From NCBI RefSeq assembly GCF_019209835.1, contig NZ_JAHUTS010000006.1, positions 62,001 through 126,000 on the forward strand: a DNA stretch of 64,000 nucleotides, written 5' to 3'. This document shows, piece after piece, positions 8,952-16,776 of the stretch (position 1 is the stretch's first letter; every line of letters starts with the position of its first letter). The translations under genes and the position numbers were made by a program. The DNA comes from Enterovibrio paralichthyis. Its GTDB lineage: Bacteria > Pseudomonadota > Gammaproteobacteria > Enterobacterales > Vibrionaceae. The notes under the pieces were generated by a model. That model saw only the letters and a program-made list of their open reading frames with translations, was not told the DNA's origin and ran no database searches.

Positions 8952-9503
8952 ATGAAACGAGCTCTCTACCTGTTGTCGGGCGGCCTGTCCGGTTTCTTTA
9001 TCGTGTTGATCATGCTGATCATCCTTGCGCAGATTATCGGACGCATGGCGGGCTTTATTGTCCCCTCTGCCGAAGATTTCTCCGGTTATGCCCTTGCCGC
9101 CTCCACCTTTTTTGGTCTGGCTTACACCTTTCATGAAGGCGGCCACATTCGCGTAAACCTGGCTATTCAGCGCCTGCCGGAAGAGTTCCAACGCCCGTTG
9201 GAAACTGTGGTGCTGACTGTCGCCTTCCTGCTGCTGTGCTTTGCCAGCTACTACTGCACCTACATGGTGTGGGAGTCTTACGATTTTGAGGAAGTGACCC
9301 ACGGCTATATACCGATCCCGCTCTGGATCCCGCAGGTGCCTGTTGCCCTCGGCATGATTGCCTTCAACCTTGCGGTACTCGACAGCCTGATTGAAAACAT
9401 CCGCGGCATTACACCGCACTACAAACTGCTCGAAGGTGAAGAAGTCTCGCTCGACCTTCCCGAATCAAAAGACGTAGAAAAAGACGGGGAGCGTGCCCAA
9501 TGA
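8952..9503 (+). CDS. dctQ: TRAP transporter small permease (DctQ type)
   Basis: Inner-membrane small subunit of the TRAP transporter, 183 residues with four predicted transmembrane helices. The second carries the characteristic acidic/aromatic pattern PSAEDFSGYALAASTFFGLAYTF (about 39-61, abbreviated in the literature as the DctQ E-x-x-x-x-Y-x-x-V region). A charged cytoplasmic tail ends the protein. The ATG at 8952 was preferred over the upstream frame opening at 8910 because the membrane helix begins directly after it. The gene overlaps dctM by four bases (ATGA), so the two are translationally coupled. Confidence 0.88.
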   Translation: MKRALYLLSGGLSGFFIVLIMLIILAQIIGRMAGFIVPSAEDFSGYALAASTFFGLAYTFHEGGHIRVNLAIQRLPEEFQRPLETVVLTVAFLLLCFASYYCTYMVWESYDFEEVTHGYIPIPLWIPQVPVALGMIAFNLAVLDSLIENIRGITPHYKLLEGEEVSLDLPESKDVEKDGERAQ

Positions 9504-10810
9504 CAGACATGACCACCATTTCCTTTATCCTCGCCGCCTCTATGCTGCTGTTTCTGGCCGCTGGGCTTTGGGTTTCCCTCGCCCTGATTGGCGTCGGCGT
9601 GATTGGCCTTTACTTTACCGGCAACGAGCAAATCGGCTTACTGTTCGCGTCATCAAGCTGGGGAGCCAGCACCAGTTGGTCGCTTACTGCACTGCCGATG
9701 TTTATCTGGATGGGCGAACTTCTGTTCCGAACCCGCCTTTCCGAAGATTTGTTCAAAGGGCTGTCTCCTTGGCTGAGCAGCTTTCCCGGCAAACTACTGC
9801 ATGTGAACGTACTGAGCTGCGGGATTTTCGCTGCGGTGTCAGGCTCGTCGGCAGCGACTGCCGCGACTATTGGCCGCATGACGCTGCCTGAGCTAAAAGC
9901 GCAGGGTTACAGCGAAAAAATGGCCGTGGGTACGCTGGCCGGTTCCGGTACGCTTGGCCTGCTTATTCCGCCATCCATCATTTTGATTGTGTACGGCGTA
10001 GCAGCAGAAGTGTCGATTGGTCGCCTGTTCATTGCAGGGGCCCTGCCCGGCATCATGCTGATGGTGCTTTTTGTCGGCTACACCACCATCTGGGCGCTGA
10101 TGAACAAAGATCAGGTGCCTCAACACAGCAGTAGCGACATCACCTGGTCAGTGCGTATCAAAGCACTGAAAAAGCTCATCCCTATCGTTGCACTGATTGG
10201 TTTTGTGCTGGGCTCTATCTATGGCGGATTTACCACGCCCACTGAAGCCGCTGCGCTTGGTGTCTTCGGGGCCATGGTATTGGCGAAACTGACCGGTTCA
10301 CTCACCCGCCAAAGCTTTATAGAAAGCCTGCTCGGCGCAGTAAAAAGCGCCTGTATGATCGGCTTTATTCTGGTCGGAGCACACTTCCTGACATTGGCGA
10401 TGGGCTTCCTGGGCATTCCACGCGCACTGGCGGAGTGGATTGCCGCGATGTCACTATCTCCGTTTGAACTGCTGCTCTACCTCACCATTCTGTTTGTGGT
10501 GCTCGGCTGCTTCCTTGATGGCATTTCCGTGGTGGTACTGACGGTTGCCGTGGTGTTGCCCATGGTGCAGCAAGCGGGCATTGACCTGCTCTGGTTCGGC
10601 ATCTTTATCGTGCTGGTGGTTGAGCTTTCTCAAATCACGCCGCCAGTGGGTTTCAACCTGTTCGTTATTCAGGCGCTCACGGGCAAAAACATCCTGTATG
10701 TCGCAAAGGCTGCCTTCCCGTTTTTTATGCTGATCCTACTGGGGTTAGTGTTGATCACGGTTTTTCCAGACATCGTGACCTATCTGCCGACGACCATGAG
10801 CCAGCGTTAA
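9500..10810 (+). CDS. dctM: TRAP transporter large permease (DctM type)
   Basis: Main ion-coupled membrane subunit, 436 residues with about 12 hydrophobic segments. The family signatures are present: GSSAATAATIGRMTLPELKA (about 119-138), a GTLAGSGTLGLLIPPSI segment and, near the C terminus, SQITPPVGFNLFVI. The gene starts inside the dctQ stop codon and is followed 26 bases later by pxpA. Together with DctP and DctQ it should import an organic acid with a sodium gradient. The substrate, probably 5-oxoproline, is inferred from the operon. Confidence 0.92.
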   Translation: MTDMTTISFILAASMLLFLAAGLWVSLALIGVGVIGLYFTGNEQIGLLFASSSWGASTSWSLTALPMFIWMGELLFRTRLSEDLFKGLSPWLSSFPGKLLHVNVLSCGIFAAVSGSSAATAATIGRMTLPELKAQGYSEKMAVGTLAGSGTLGLLIPPSIILIVYGVAAEVSIGRLFIAGALPGIMLMVLFVGYTTIWALMNKDQVPQHSSSDITWSVRIKALKKLIPIVALIGFVLGSIYGGFTTPTEAAALGVFGAMVLAKLTGSLTRQSFIESLLGAVKSACMIGFILVGAHFLTLAMGFLGIPRALAEWIAAMSLSPFELLLYLTILFVVLGCFLDGISVVVLTVAVVLPMVQQAGIDLLWFGIFIVLVVELSQITPPVGFNLFVIQALTGKNILYVAKAAFPFFMLILLGLVLITVFPDIVTYLPTTMSQR

Positions 10811-10836
10811 TCGGCTAATTGAAAAAGGATTTATCC

Positions 10837-11577
10837 ATGAAACTGAACTGCGATATGGGAGAAAGCTTCGGTGCCTGGACTATGGGCAAAGATGCCGAAG
10901 TGATGCCCTGTGTCGATATGGCGAGCATCGCCTGCGGCTTTCACGCCTCCGACCCTGTCACCATGCAAAAGACGGTCGACCTGGCACGCCAACATAGTGT
11001 GTCGATTGGCGCGCACCCCGGCTACCCGGATCTCATGGGTTTTGGCCGCCGCAAGTTTGATTGCACAGAAGAAGAACTTTACGCCTGGCTGGGTTATCAA
11101 ATCGGCGCATTGCGTGGCATTTGCCGCCAGCAAAAAGCGATTGTGGATTACGTCAAACCCCACGGTGCACTCTACAACACCATGATGAAAGACATGGCAG
11201 TGCTGAAAACCGTGATGCGCGCAGTGAAAGATGCTGCGCCTGGTTGTCCTCTGGTGGTGATGGCTATCCCGAACCGTCAGCCTTTACTGTCGTTGGCGAA
11301 AGAAGTCGGCATCGAACTCATGTTTGAAGCCTTTTCAGACCGCGCGTATGACGATGAAGGCTTTCTGGTTGACCGCCGCATTGAAGGCGCAGTGCATGGC
11401 AGTGCTGACGCCATTCTCAAGCAGGTTCAACAAATCGTTGATTCCGGCACTGTCACTACCCTAAGTGGCAAAACCCTCAAGGTTGAGGCTGACACACTTT
11501 GCATTCACGGCGACGGCCCACACGCTTCCGCCGTGGCTCAGGCGTTGACGCAATGGAGGGCAAATGGCGCGAATTGA
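10837..11577 (+). CDS. pxpA: 5-oxoprolinase subunit A (LamB/YcsF family)
   Basis: One of three subunits of bacterial ATP-dependent 5-oxoprolinase, which opens pyroglutamate to glutamate. The 246-residue protein begins with LNCDMGESFGAW and contains the HPGYPDLMGFGRR motif (about 61-73), both diagnostic of LamB/YcsF proteins. I chose the ATG at 10837, which has AAAGGAT eight bases upstream; a TTG at 10819 is in frame but less likely. The 3' end overlaps pxpB by 14 bases. Confidence 0.93.
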   Translation: MKLNCDMGESFGAWTMGKDAEVMPCVDMASIACGFHASDPVTMQKTVDLARQHSVSIGAHPGYPDLMGFGRRKFDCTEEELYAWLGYQIGALRGICRQQKAIVDYVKPHGALYNTMMKDMAVLKTVMRAVKDAAPGCPLVVMAIPNRQPLLSLAKEVGIELMFEAFSDRAYDDEGFLVDRRIEGAVHGSADAILKQVQQIVDSGTVTTLSGKTLKVEADTLCIHGDGPHASAVAQALTQWRANGAN

Positions 11578-12250
11578 GGCAGTCAATGAACAGACATTGA
11601 TTGTGTATTTTGGAGACAGGATTGATGACGCGATTGCCGCTGAGGTGAACCGCGCTATCTATCAAGTTAAAGCGGGGCTGGGTGATCTCATCACCGACAT
11701 TATCCCGTCTTACAATTCGATGCTGGTCACTTTCGACCTGCACCGTACCGACCGTTTCGACATCATCAAACGTATCCGTCAAGCATTGGAGAGCGAAGTG
11801 GATGCGGCAGGTGATGACAGCGACAGTGTGGTGGTAGAAATCCCTGTCTATTACGGTGAAGAAGTGGCGCTGGATATTGCTGATGTGTGCAAGAAAACCG
11901 GACTGGATGCCGACGCCGTGATCAAGCTGCACAGCGAGCGGGAATACCGCGTGTACGCGATTGGCTTTAGCCCTGGCTTTGCCTACCTTGGCAGTCTGGA
12001 CGATGCGATTGTCATGCCGCGCAAATCGACTCCGCGCCTCAAAGTGCCCACGGGCAGCGTGGGACTTGCGGATAACCAGACCGCAATTTACCCCAGCAGC
12101 ACACCGGGCGGCTGGCAAATCATCGGCCGCACGCCGCTCAATATGGTGGATTGGGACAGTGAATCCCTCGCCCGCGTCAACGTCGGTAACAGGGTGAGAT
12201 TCCGTCCCATCGACAAGGAAGAGTTTCTCGCACAAGGCGGTGTGTTATGA
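11564..12250 (+). CDS. pxpB: 5-oxoprolinase subunit B (KipI family)
   Basis: Second subunit of 5-oxoprolinase, 228 residues. The C-terminal cyclophilin-like domain carries the family motifs GFSPGFAYLGSLD (about 137-149) and the Arg-Lys-Ser-Thr-Pro-Arg to Gly-Gly-Trp stretch that ends GGWQIIGRTPL. The name KipI comes from the Bacillus homologue that inhibits sporulation kinase A, but the metabolic role as PxpB fits this context. It overlaps both neighbours (14 bases with pxpA, 4 with pxpC), so the three are made together. Confidence 0.92.
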   Translation: MARIEAVNEQTLIVYFGDRIDDAIAAEVNRAIYQVKAGLGDLITDIIPSYNSMLVTFDLHRTDRFDIIKRIRQALESEVDAAGDDSDSVVVEIPVYYGEEVALDIADVCKKTGLDADAVIKLHSEREYRVYAIGFSPGFAYLGSLDDAIVMPRKSTPRLKVPTGSVGLADNQTAIYPSSTPGGWQIIGRTPLNMVDWDSESLARVNVGNRVRFRPIDKEEFLAQGGVL

Positions 12251-13167
12251 GTTTCGATGTGATCAAACCCGGCATGCTGGCACTGCTGCAGGACAGCGGC
12301 CGCTTCGGTTTCCAGCACCTTGGCATCACCACTGGCGGGCCAATGGACGAACACGCCTTCTACTGGGCGAACCGTCTATTAGGAAACAAACCCGATGCCA
12401 CACAGCTGGAAATCACCTTTGGCCAGCTCTCGCTGAAAGCCAACGCGCCAACGACGGTCGCCATCACAGGTGCTGATTTGGCCGCGACCCTGAACGACAA
12501 AGCGATACAGCCCTGGCTAACCTACGCCATAAAGCCCGGCGATGTGCTGGCTTTCGGCGCACCCAAATCCGGCCTGCGCGCGTATCTTGCGGTGTCCGGT
12601 GGGTTTAACTGCGAGCCAAAACTTGGAAGCTGCGCGACGGTCAAACGGGAACAACTGGGCGGTTTAAGTGGCATTGGCGACGCGCTGAAAAAAGGCGATA
12701 CACTGCCGTTTACGCCAAATAAAGACGTCATCGAAAGCCGTGCTCCGAGATGGACAATCCCGGATTACGACGCCCCTCTGGAACTAGGCGTCATGCCCGC
12801 TTACCAGAACGCTTCATTCACTCACGACGAGCAGATGACCTTTTACACCAGCCGCTATGAAGTGAGCCAGAATATCGACCGCATGGGGTATCGCCTTTCC
12901 GGTACGCCAATCAAAAGCCAGCTCAGCGGGATTATCTCGGAAGGGATTGCCTTTGGGGCGATTCAAATCCCCAATGATGGTCAGCCGATTGTGCTGATGA
13001 AAGACAGACAAACCATTGGCGGTTATCCGAAAATCGGCTGTTTAAGTAGCCTGGGCGCAGGACAACTTTCCCAGCGCCAGCCTGGACAAGCCGTTACCTT
13101 CGCGCCCATGGATGTCGCGGATGCAGAGGTCGAAAGACGGCTGTTTAACCGGGTGATCTTTGGATAA
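12247..13167 (+). CDS. pxpC: 5-oxoprolinase subunit C (KipA/biotin-dependent carboxylase-like family)
   Basis: Third subunit of 5-oxoprolinase, 306 residues. The N-terminal motif DSGRFGFQHLGITTGGPMDE (about 16-35) and the later ITGADL and SGGF segments are characteristic of the KipA/AHS2 family, which shares its fold with allophanate hydrolase and urea carboxylase parts. It is the last gene of the operon and is followed by a hairpin at 13192-13218. Confidence 0.93.
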   Translation: MSFDVIKPGMLALLQDSGRFGFQHLGITTGGPMDEHAFYWANRLLGNKPDATQLEITFGQLSLKANAPTTVAITGADLAATLNDKAIQPWLTYAIKPGDVLAFGAPKSGLRAYLAVSGGFNCEPKLGSCATVKREQLGGLSGIGDALKKGDTLPFTPNKDVIESRAPRWTIPDYDAPLELGVMPAYQNASFTHDEQMTFYTSRYEVSQNIDRMGYRLSGTPIKSQLSGIISEGIAFGAIQIPNDGQPIVLMKDRQTIGGYPKIGCLSSLGAGQLSQRQPGQAVTFAPMDVADAEVERRLFNRVIFG

Positions 13168-13191
13168 ACAATCCTGACATTAAATTAACTG

Positions 13192-13225
13192 GCGTGGCGC
13201 AACCTATCTGCGCTACGCTTTGACG
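13192..13225 (+). terminator. Probable terminator of the 5-oxoproline operon
   Basis: GCGTGGCGCA (13192-13201) pairs with TGCGCTACGC (13209-13218), one G-U pair, followed by TTTGACGAAAAT. The T-run is short, so termination strength is uncertain. Confidence 0.5.
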
Positions 13226-13250
13226 AAAATTTCCAGACACACTGAAAACC

Positions 13251-13751
13251 ATGAACATTACCATCAGAAACGTACTGCCTTCCGATGCCAACGTCATCAC
13301 CGACGTAATCAATCCCATCATTCAGGACGGAAAATCCACTCTACTGGATACCCCTTTTTCCGCCTCTGACCAGAGCTTTTTTATTCAGTATTTCCCGGTA
13401 AACGGCGTCTTTCTGGTGGCACAAAACACGGACACAGCAAAAGTGGTTGGCTACCAAACCGTCGAACCGTTCGCGAGCTACACCCGCGCGCTCGACCACG
13501 TTGGCATTCTCACCACTTACGTCGAGCAAACCAGCCGCGCGCAAGGCGTCGCCTCCGCCCTGTTCGCCAGCACCTTTGAAACCGCCAAAGCCCGCGGTTT
13601 TGAGAAGCTGATTGCCAACATCCGCGCCGACAACCAAACCGCGATTGACGCTTACCTAAAGCAAGGTTTTGAAGTTGCAGGCACCGCGAAAAAGCACGCC
13701 AAGATCAATGGTCAGTACATTGATGAAGTGATGCTGGAAAAGTTCTTGTAA
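13251..13751 (+). CDS. GNAT-family N-acetyltransferase
   Basis: A 166-residue acetyltransferase of the Gcn5-related fold. The acetyl-CoA site is visible as the TSRAQGVASALFASTFETAK segment (about 94-113), a variant of R/Q-x-x-G-x-A, and a following IRADNQTAIDAYLKQGFEVAG block is typical of the C-terminal half. This second block is common in phosphinothricin/amine acetyltransferases of the family. The substrate is unknown. It is separated from the pxp operon by a hairpin and is convergent with the Fic gene. Confidence 0.85.
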   Translation: MNITIRNVLPSDANVITDVINPIIQDGKSTLLDTPFSASDQSFFIQYFPVNGVFLVAQNTDTAKVVGYQTVEPFASYTRALDHVGILTTYVEQTSRAQGVASALFASTFETAKARGFEKLIANIRADNQTAIDAYLKQGFEVAGTAKKHAKINGQYIDEVMLEKFL

Positions 13752-13757
13752 GACTCT

Positions 13758-13783
13758 GCTTCAACGAGTTATTGAAGCCTTTT
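13758..13783 (+). terminator. Probable terminator after the GNAT gene
   Basis: GCTTCAA (13758-13764) and TTGAAGC (13772-13778) form a 7-bp stem with loop CGAGTTA, followed by CTTTTG. Confidence 0.5.
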
Positions 13784-13867
13784 GATACGAGAGTGTTGGA
13801 GGGCTTTTGGTCACCAACCGAATATGTGGCAACCTCTACTTACTGCACAGCTGAATGATTGAACGTA

Positions 13868-14464
13868 TTACGATCGACTCTGAATGGCTTGATCAAAAAT
13901 AGTCCTAAGCCCCTTAACGTCGCCATAGAAACCCTCAATATTCGCTTTTATCCATTCCTCTTGGGTAATCGCAGGCCACGAGATTTCGTAGCCAGTTACG
14001 AACAGTAACTCTTCAAAGAAAAATCGGGTCGAACGCCCATTACCTTCACGAAAAGGGTGAATAACATTTATCTCACAGAAAATATCAGAGGTGAGTTCGA
14101 CAACTGCTTCTCTATCTAAACAATCAAGAAGAGCTGGAATTCTCGCAAGCTGTTTAACCAGTTCGGTTTTGATGAACTGACAAGCACAAAATCGAGTATC
14201 GCCTTTTGAAATATCAACGTCACGGAGCTGACCTGCCCACGGATAAATATCCTGGAAAAGCACACGATGCAACTTCAAGAAATGGTCTAGGGTGAAATCT
14301 TCTAAAGATTCTGCTTCACTGATGTACTCCATATACCTGAAGCGAACAAACTCCGCCTCAGCCTCTGCAAGAGCATCGGCATCGCGGATATTTAGTAAGT
14401 TTTTCAGTACGTCAGAGTCACTGTAGCAGTGAGGGTCTTGGTGAACGCCGTATTTATCTCGCAT
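13868..14464 (-). CDS. fic: Fic-domain AMP-transferase (toxin)
   Basis: Fic proteins transfer AMP (or another phosphate-containing group) to hydroxyl side chains of target proteins. The 198-residue protein carries the intact active-site motif HPFREGNGR (136-144), including catalytic His136, the flap region near DVDISKGDTRF, and an N-terminal sequence resembling E. coli Fic. E. coli Fic itself is recalled to have a degenerate active-site motif, so this copy looks more competent. No inhibitory S/T-x-x-x-E-G motif is found inside the protein. It is supplied instead by the small gene immediately upstream, which overlaps fic by 11 bases. This is the arrangement of a class I Fic toxin-antitoxin pair. 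Confidence 0.88.
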   Translation of the reverse strand: MRDKYGVHQDPHCYSDSDVLKNLLNIRDADALAEAEAEFVRFRYMEYISEAESLEDFTLDHFLKLHRVLFQDIYPWAGQLRDVDISKGDTRFCACQFIKTELVKQLARIPALLDCLDREAVVELTSDIFCEINVIHPFREGNGRSTRFFFEELLFVTGYEISWPAITQEEWIKANIEGFYGDVKGLRTIFDQAIQSRS

Positions 14465-14612
14465 ACTGACGTTTCAGTTCCTCCAAGGACTGTTGTTTTT
14501 TTGCCTTCAAGCTAAGTCCTTCATAAGACATGCTCACTTCCAAGTTACTCAGTTTCGGAGAGAAATTGCGGGACGTTTTTTTTGTATTTTTAGGGGCTTC
14601 TGTATTTTTCAT
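14454..14612 (-). CDS. YhfG-like small antitoxin of the Fic protein
   Basis: A 52-codon ORF runs from ATG at 14610-14612 to TAA at 14454-14456, overlapping the fic start by 11 bases. The peptide is basic at its N terminus and contains SMSYEG (27-32). This matches the (S/T)xxxE(G/N) inhibitory motif by which class I Fic antitoxins insert an alpha helix next to the Fic active site. The C terminus, SLEELKRQYAR, resembles the end of YhfG, the small partner encoded beside E. coli fic. The overlap implies translational coupling, with antitoxin made first. It should hold the toxin inactive in the cytoplasm. Identification rests on motif, size and position, not on a database match. Confidence 0.72.
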   Translation of the reverse strand: MKNTEAPKNTKKTSRNFSPKLSNLEVSMSYEGLSLKAKKQQSLEELKRQYAR

Positions 14613-14748
14613 GATGAAAAGCCTTTGCTGTTAATTGATTATATTTTAACGTATTCATTGCTTTTGAGCGAACCCAGAGTGGAATTAACGGCTCGGTTCT
14701 TTTTTCAAAGCCGAATGCTATAAGCTTGAAAGAACCCAAAACCTCCAA

Positions 14749-15801
14749 TCACCTCGTCCTCAGTTTCTCCCAAACTTCCATGCCCGACCAAGGCTCCTGA
14801 AACCCATACGGATACGCAGGTAAACCCGGAGCAGAAACCGCATCCAGCTCTGCGATATGCTTGTCTGGTAAGGTGACATTCGCGGCGGCGAGGTTCGCTT
14901 TTAGCTGTTGCGCTGTTCTTGCGCCGAGCAGGATGGATGACACACCGGGTTTTGCGCCGAGCCATGCCAAAGCAATATCTGACATTGGGCATTGGTGTTG
15001 TTTGGCAATATCAGCAAGTACGGCCAACACGCGGTGCGTCTTCTCGGTGTTGCGGATATCGTAGGCTTCGACGCCACGGTTTGGGTCTTCGCCTAAACGG
15101 GTTGCGCCTGTTGGTCTGATGTCGGCGTTGTATTTTCCTGTCAGCCAACCACCTGCCAGCGGTGACCATGGCGCGAGGCCAACTCCCTCTTCCAGACAAC
15201 ACGGCAGCACTTCCCATTCAATGCCGCGCTCAAGCAGGCTGTATTGGGGTTGCAGTGCTGTGGGTACTGGAAGGTTATAGGCTCTTGCGGTGGTAATGAT
15301 TCGCTGCAACTGCCACCCTGTCAGGTTTGACCAAGCGGTGTAATGGATTTTGCCGCTTCGAACCAAATCATCCAGCGTCGATAGGGTTTCCAGAATGTCC
15401 GTATCTTTGTCCCAACCATGGATGTAATACACATCAATCGCTTCCACTTGTAGTCTTTTCAGGCAGGCTTCCACTGAGCGGATAAGGCTACGCCTTGAGG
15501 CACCGAAACTGCCCGCTGGCGGCGCGAATCGGCCTTTGGTGGCGATAACTAGGTCGTCCAGCCCTCCCCGCGCTTTGCCCCATTCGCCGATAATATTTTC
15601 CGAGCCTCCACCGCCGTAAACATCTGCGGTATCGATAAAGTTGCCGCCGTGTTCGACAAAGAGATCAAGCTGATTGAACGCCTCCTTCTTTGACGTTTCG
15701 CTGCCAAAGGTCATGGCTCCCAGCGCAAAGCGCGACACGATGGGGCCTGTGCGTCCGAGCGGATTATGGGTTAGCCCAGTTGATACTATCTCGTCTTTCA
15801 T
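14749..15801 (-). CDS. Aldo/keto reductase
   Basis: NADPH-dependent oxidoreductase of the aldo/keto reductase superfamily, 350 residues in a TIM barrel. The active-site Asp/Tyr block appears as NFIDTADVYGGGGSE, the catalytic Lys region as DDLVIATKG, and the catalytic His as YYIHGWDKDT. The C-terminal NADP-binding loop (SSILLGARTAQQLKANL) is present. The ATG at 15799-15801 is preceded by GAGGAAG; an in-frame GTG lies two codons upstream. The gene is divergent from a LysR gene 119 bases away, which may control it. The substrate is unknown. Confidence 0.88.
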   Translation of the reverse strand: MKDEIVSTGLTHNPLGRTGPIVSRFALGAMTFGSETSKKEAFNQLDLFVEHGGNFIDTADVYGGGGSENIIGEWGKARGGLDDLVIATKGRFAPPAGSFGASRRSLIRSVEACLKRLQVEAIDVYYIHGWDKDTDILETLSTLDDLVRSGKIHYTAWSNLTGWQLQRIITTARAYNLPVPTALQPQYSLLERGIEWEVLPCCLEEGVGLAPWSPLAGGWLTGKYNADIRPTGATRLGEDPNRGVEAYDIRNTEKTHRVLAVLADIAKQHQCPMSDIALAWLGAKPGVSSILLGARTAQQLKANLAAANVTLPDKHIAELDAVSAPGLPAYPYGFQEPWSGMEVWEKLRTR

Positions 15802-15920
15802 TGTCACTTCCTCTTCCCATTGGATGCCGTCCCTGAGTTGGGACGCTGCATTGCCTGTCTGTTTCCTAGACTAGGGGAATGGCGTATTTCATCAACGAAA
15901 CAGAATGACAAGGTCTTTTC

Positions 15921-16733
15921 ATGAGCGAAAAGAAAGTGGACTGGAACGATCTGCAACTCTTTCTCGCCGTCGCGCGCGAAGGCGGATTATCCAACGCGGC
16001 CAGAGTGGCAGGCAAAAGCCCCGCAACACTGGGCAGAAGAATGTATGCGTTGGAAAAAGCCTTGGGCTGTGAATTGTTTGCCCGCCATGATCGGGGTTAT
16101 GAGCTTCTTGCAGAAGGGAAAGCACTGCTTGATGAGCTTCAGGGGATCGAGGGAAAACTGCACCAACTCACGACGCCTTCGCAAAAACGGCAGCTTCCCT
16201 TGATAAAGCTTTCCGCCGGTACCTGGACGACTTTATATCTGCTGGATCATATCGACGATCTTTCCGGCTCACCGCCAGACTGCTGCATCCGGTTTATTGC
16301 TTCGGAAAAAGTGTTGGATATTTCTCACCGCGAGGTGGTGATTGGCTTTCGCAACCAGCGTCCGTTGGAAGAAAACCTCGTCTGTCGAAAACTGATGCGC
16401 ATTGAATTTGCCGCCTTCGGCACTGAAAGCGCCCCCGAACGATGGATAAAAACGCTGGCCGATACCCCATCTTCCCGCTGGCTTGCAAAAACCGCGGGCG
16501 ACAATGTGCTTGTCGAAGTCAGCGCACCAAGAAACAGTCTGGATTTGGCGCTATCAGGCAAAGGCATCGCGCTGCTTCCCACATTTATCGGCAACCGCTA
16601 CCCGCAATTGGTGAAAAAAGGCGACGTTATTGACGAGCTAAGTCACGACCAGTGGCTGGTGATCCATCATGAAGACCGATATTTGCCTGAAGTCCGGCGG
16701 CTGATTGAGAGGATTGGGCGAGTGTATGGGTAA
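15921..16733 (+). CDS. LysR-family transcriptional regulator
   Basis: A 270-residue LysR protein, somewhat shorter than usual because the effector domain is compact. The N-terminal helix-turn-helix is clear (LSNAARVAGKSPATLGRRMY, about 25-44). It resembles the group that often sits divergently from oxidoreductase genes, and here it faces the aldo/keto reductase gene. Regulation of that gene is inferred from position only. Confidence 0.82.
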   Translation: MSEKKVDWNDLQLFLAVAREGGLSNAARVAGKSPATLGRRMYALEKALGCELFARHDRGYELLAEGKALLDELQGIEGKLHQLTTPSQKRQLPLIKLSAGTWTTLYLLDHIDDLSGSPPDCCIRFIASEKVLDISHREVVIGFRNQRPLEENLVCRKLMRIEFAAFGTESAPERWIKTLADTPSSRWLAKTAGDNVLVEVSAPRNSLDLALSGKGIALLPTFIGNRYPQLVKKGDVIDELSHDQWLVIHHEDRYLPEVRRLIERIGRVYG

Positions 16734-16760
16734 AAAAGAGAGAGGCAAAACGCCTCTCTC
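16731..16760 (-). terminator. Intrinsic terminator of the GH3 gene
   Basis: GAGAGAGGC (16738-16746) and GCCTCTCTC (16752-16760) form a 9-bp stem with loop AAAAC. On the minus strand it is followed by TTTTTT, so it ends transcription of the GH3 gene. It also lies just past the convergent LysR stop. Confidence 0.8.
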
Positions 16761-16776
16761 AATGGTTTATCGCAAA

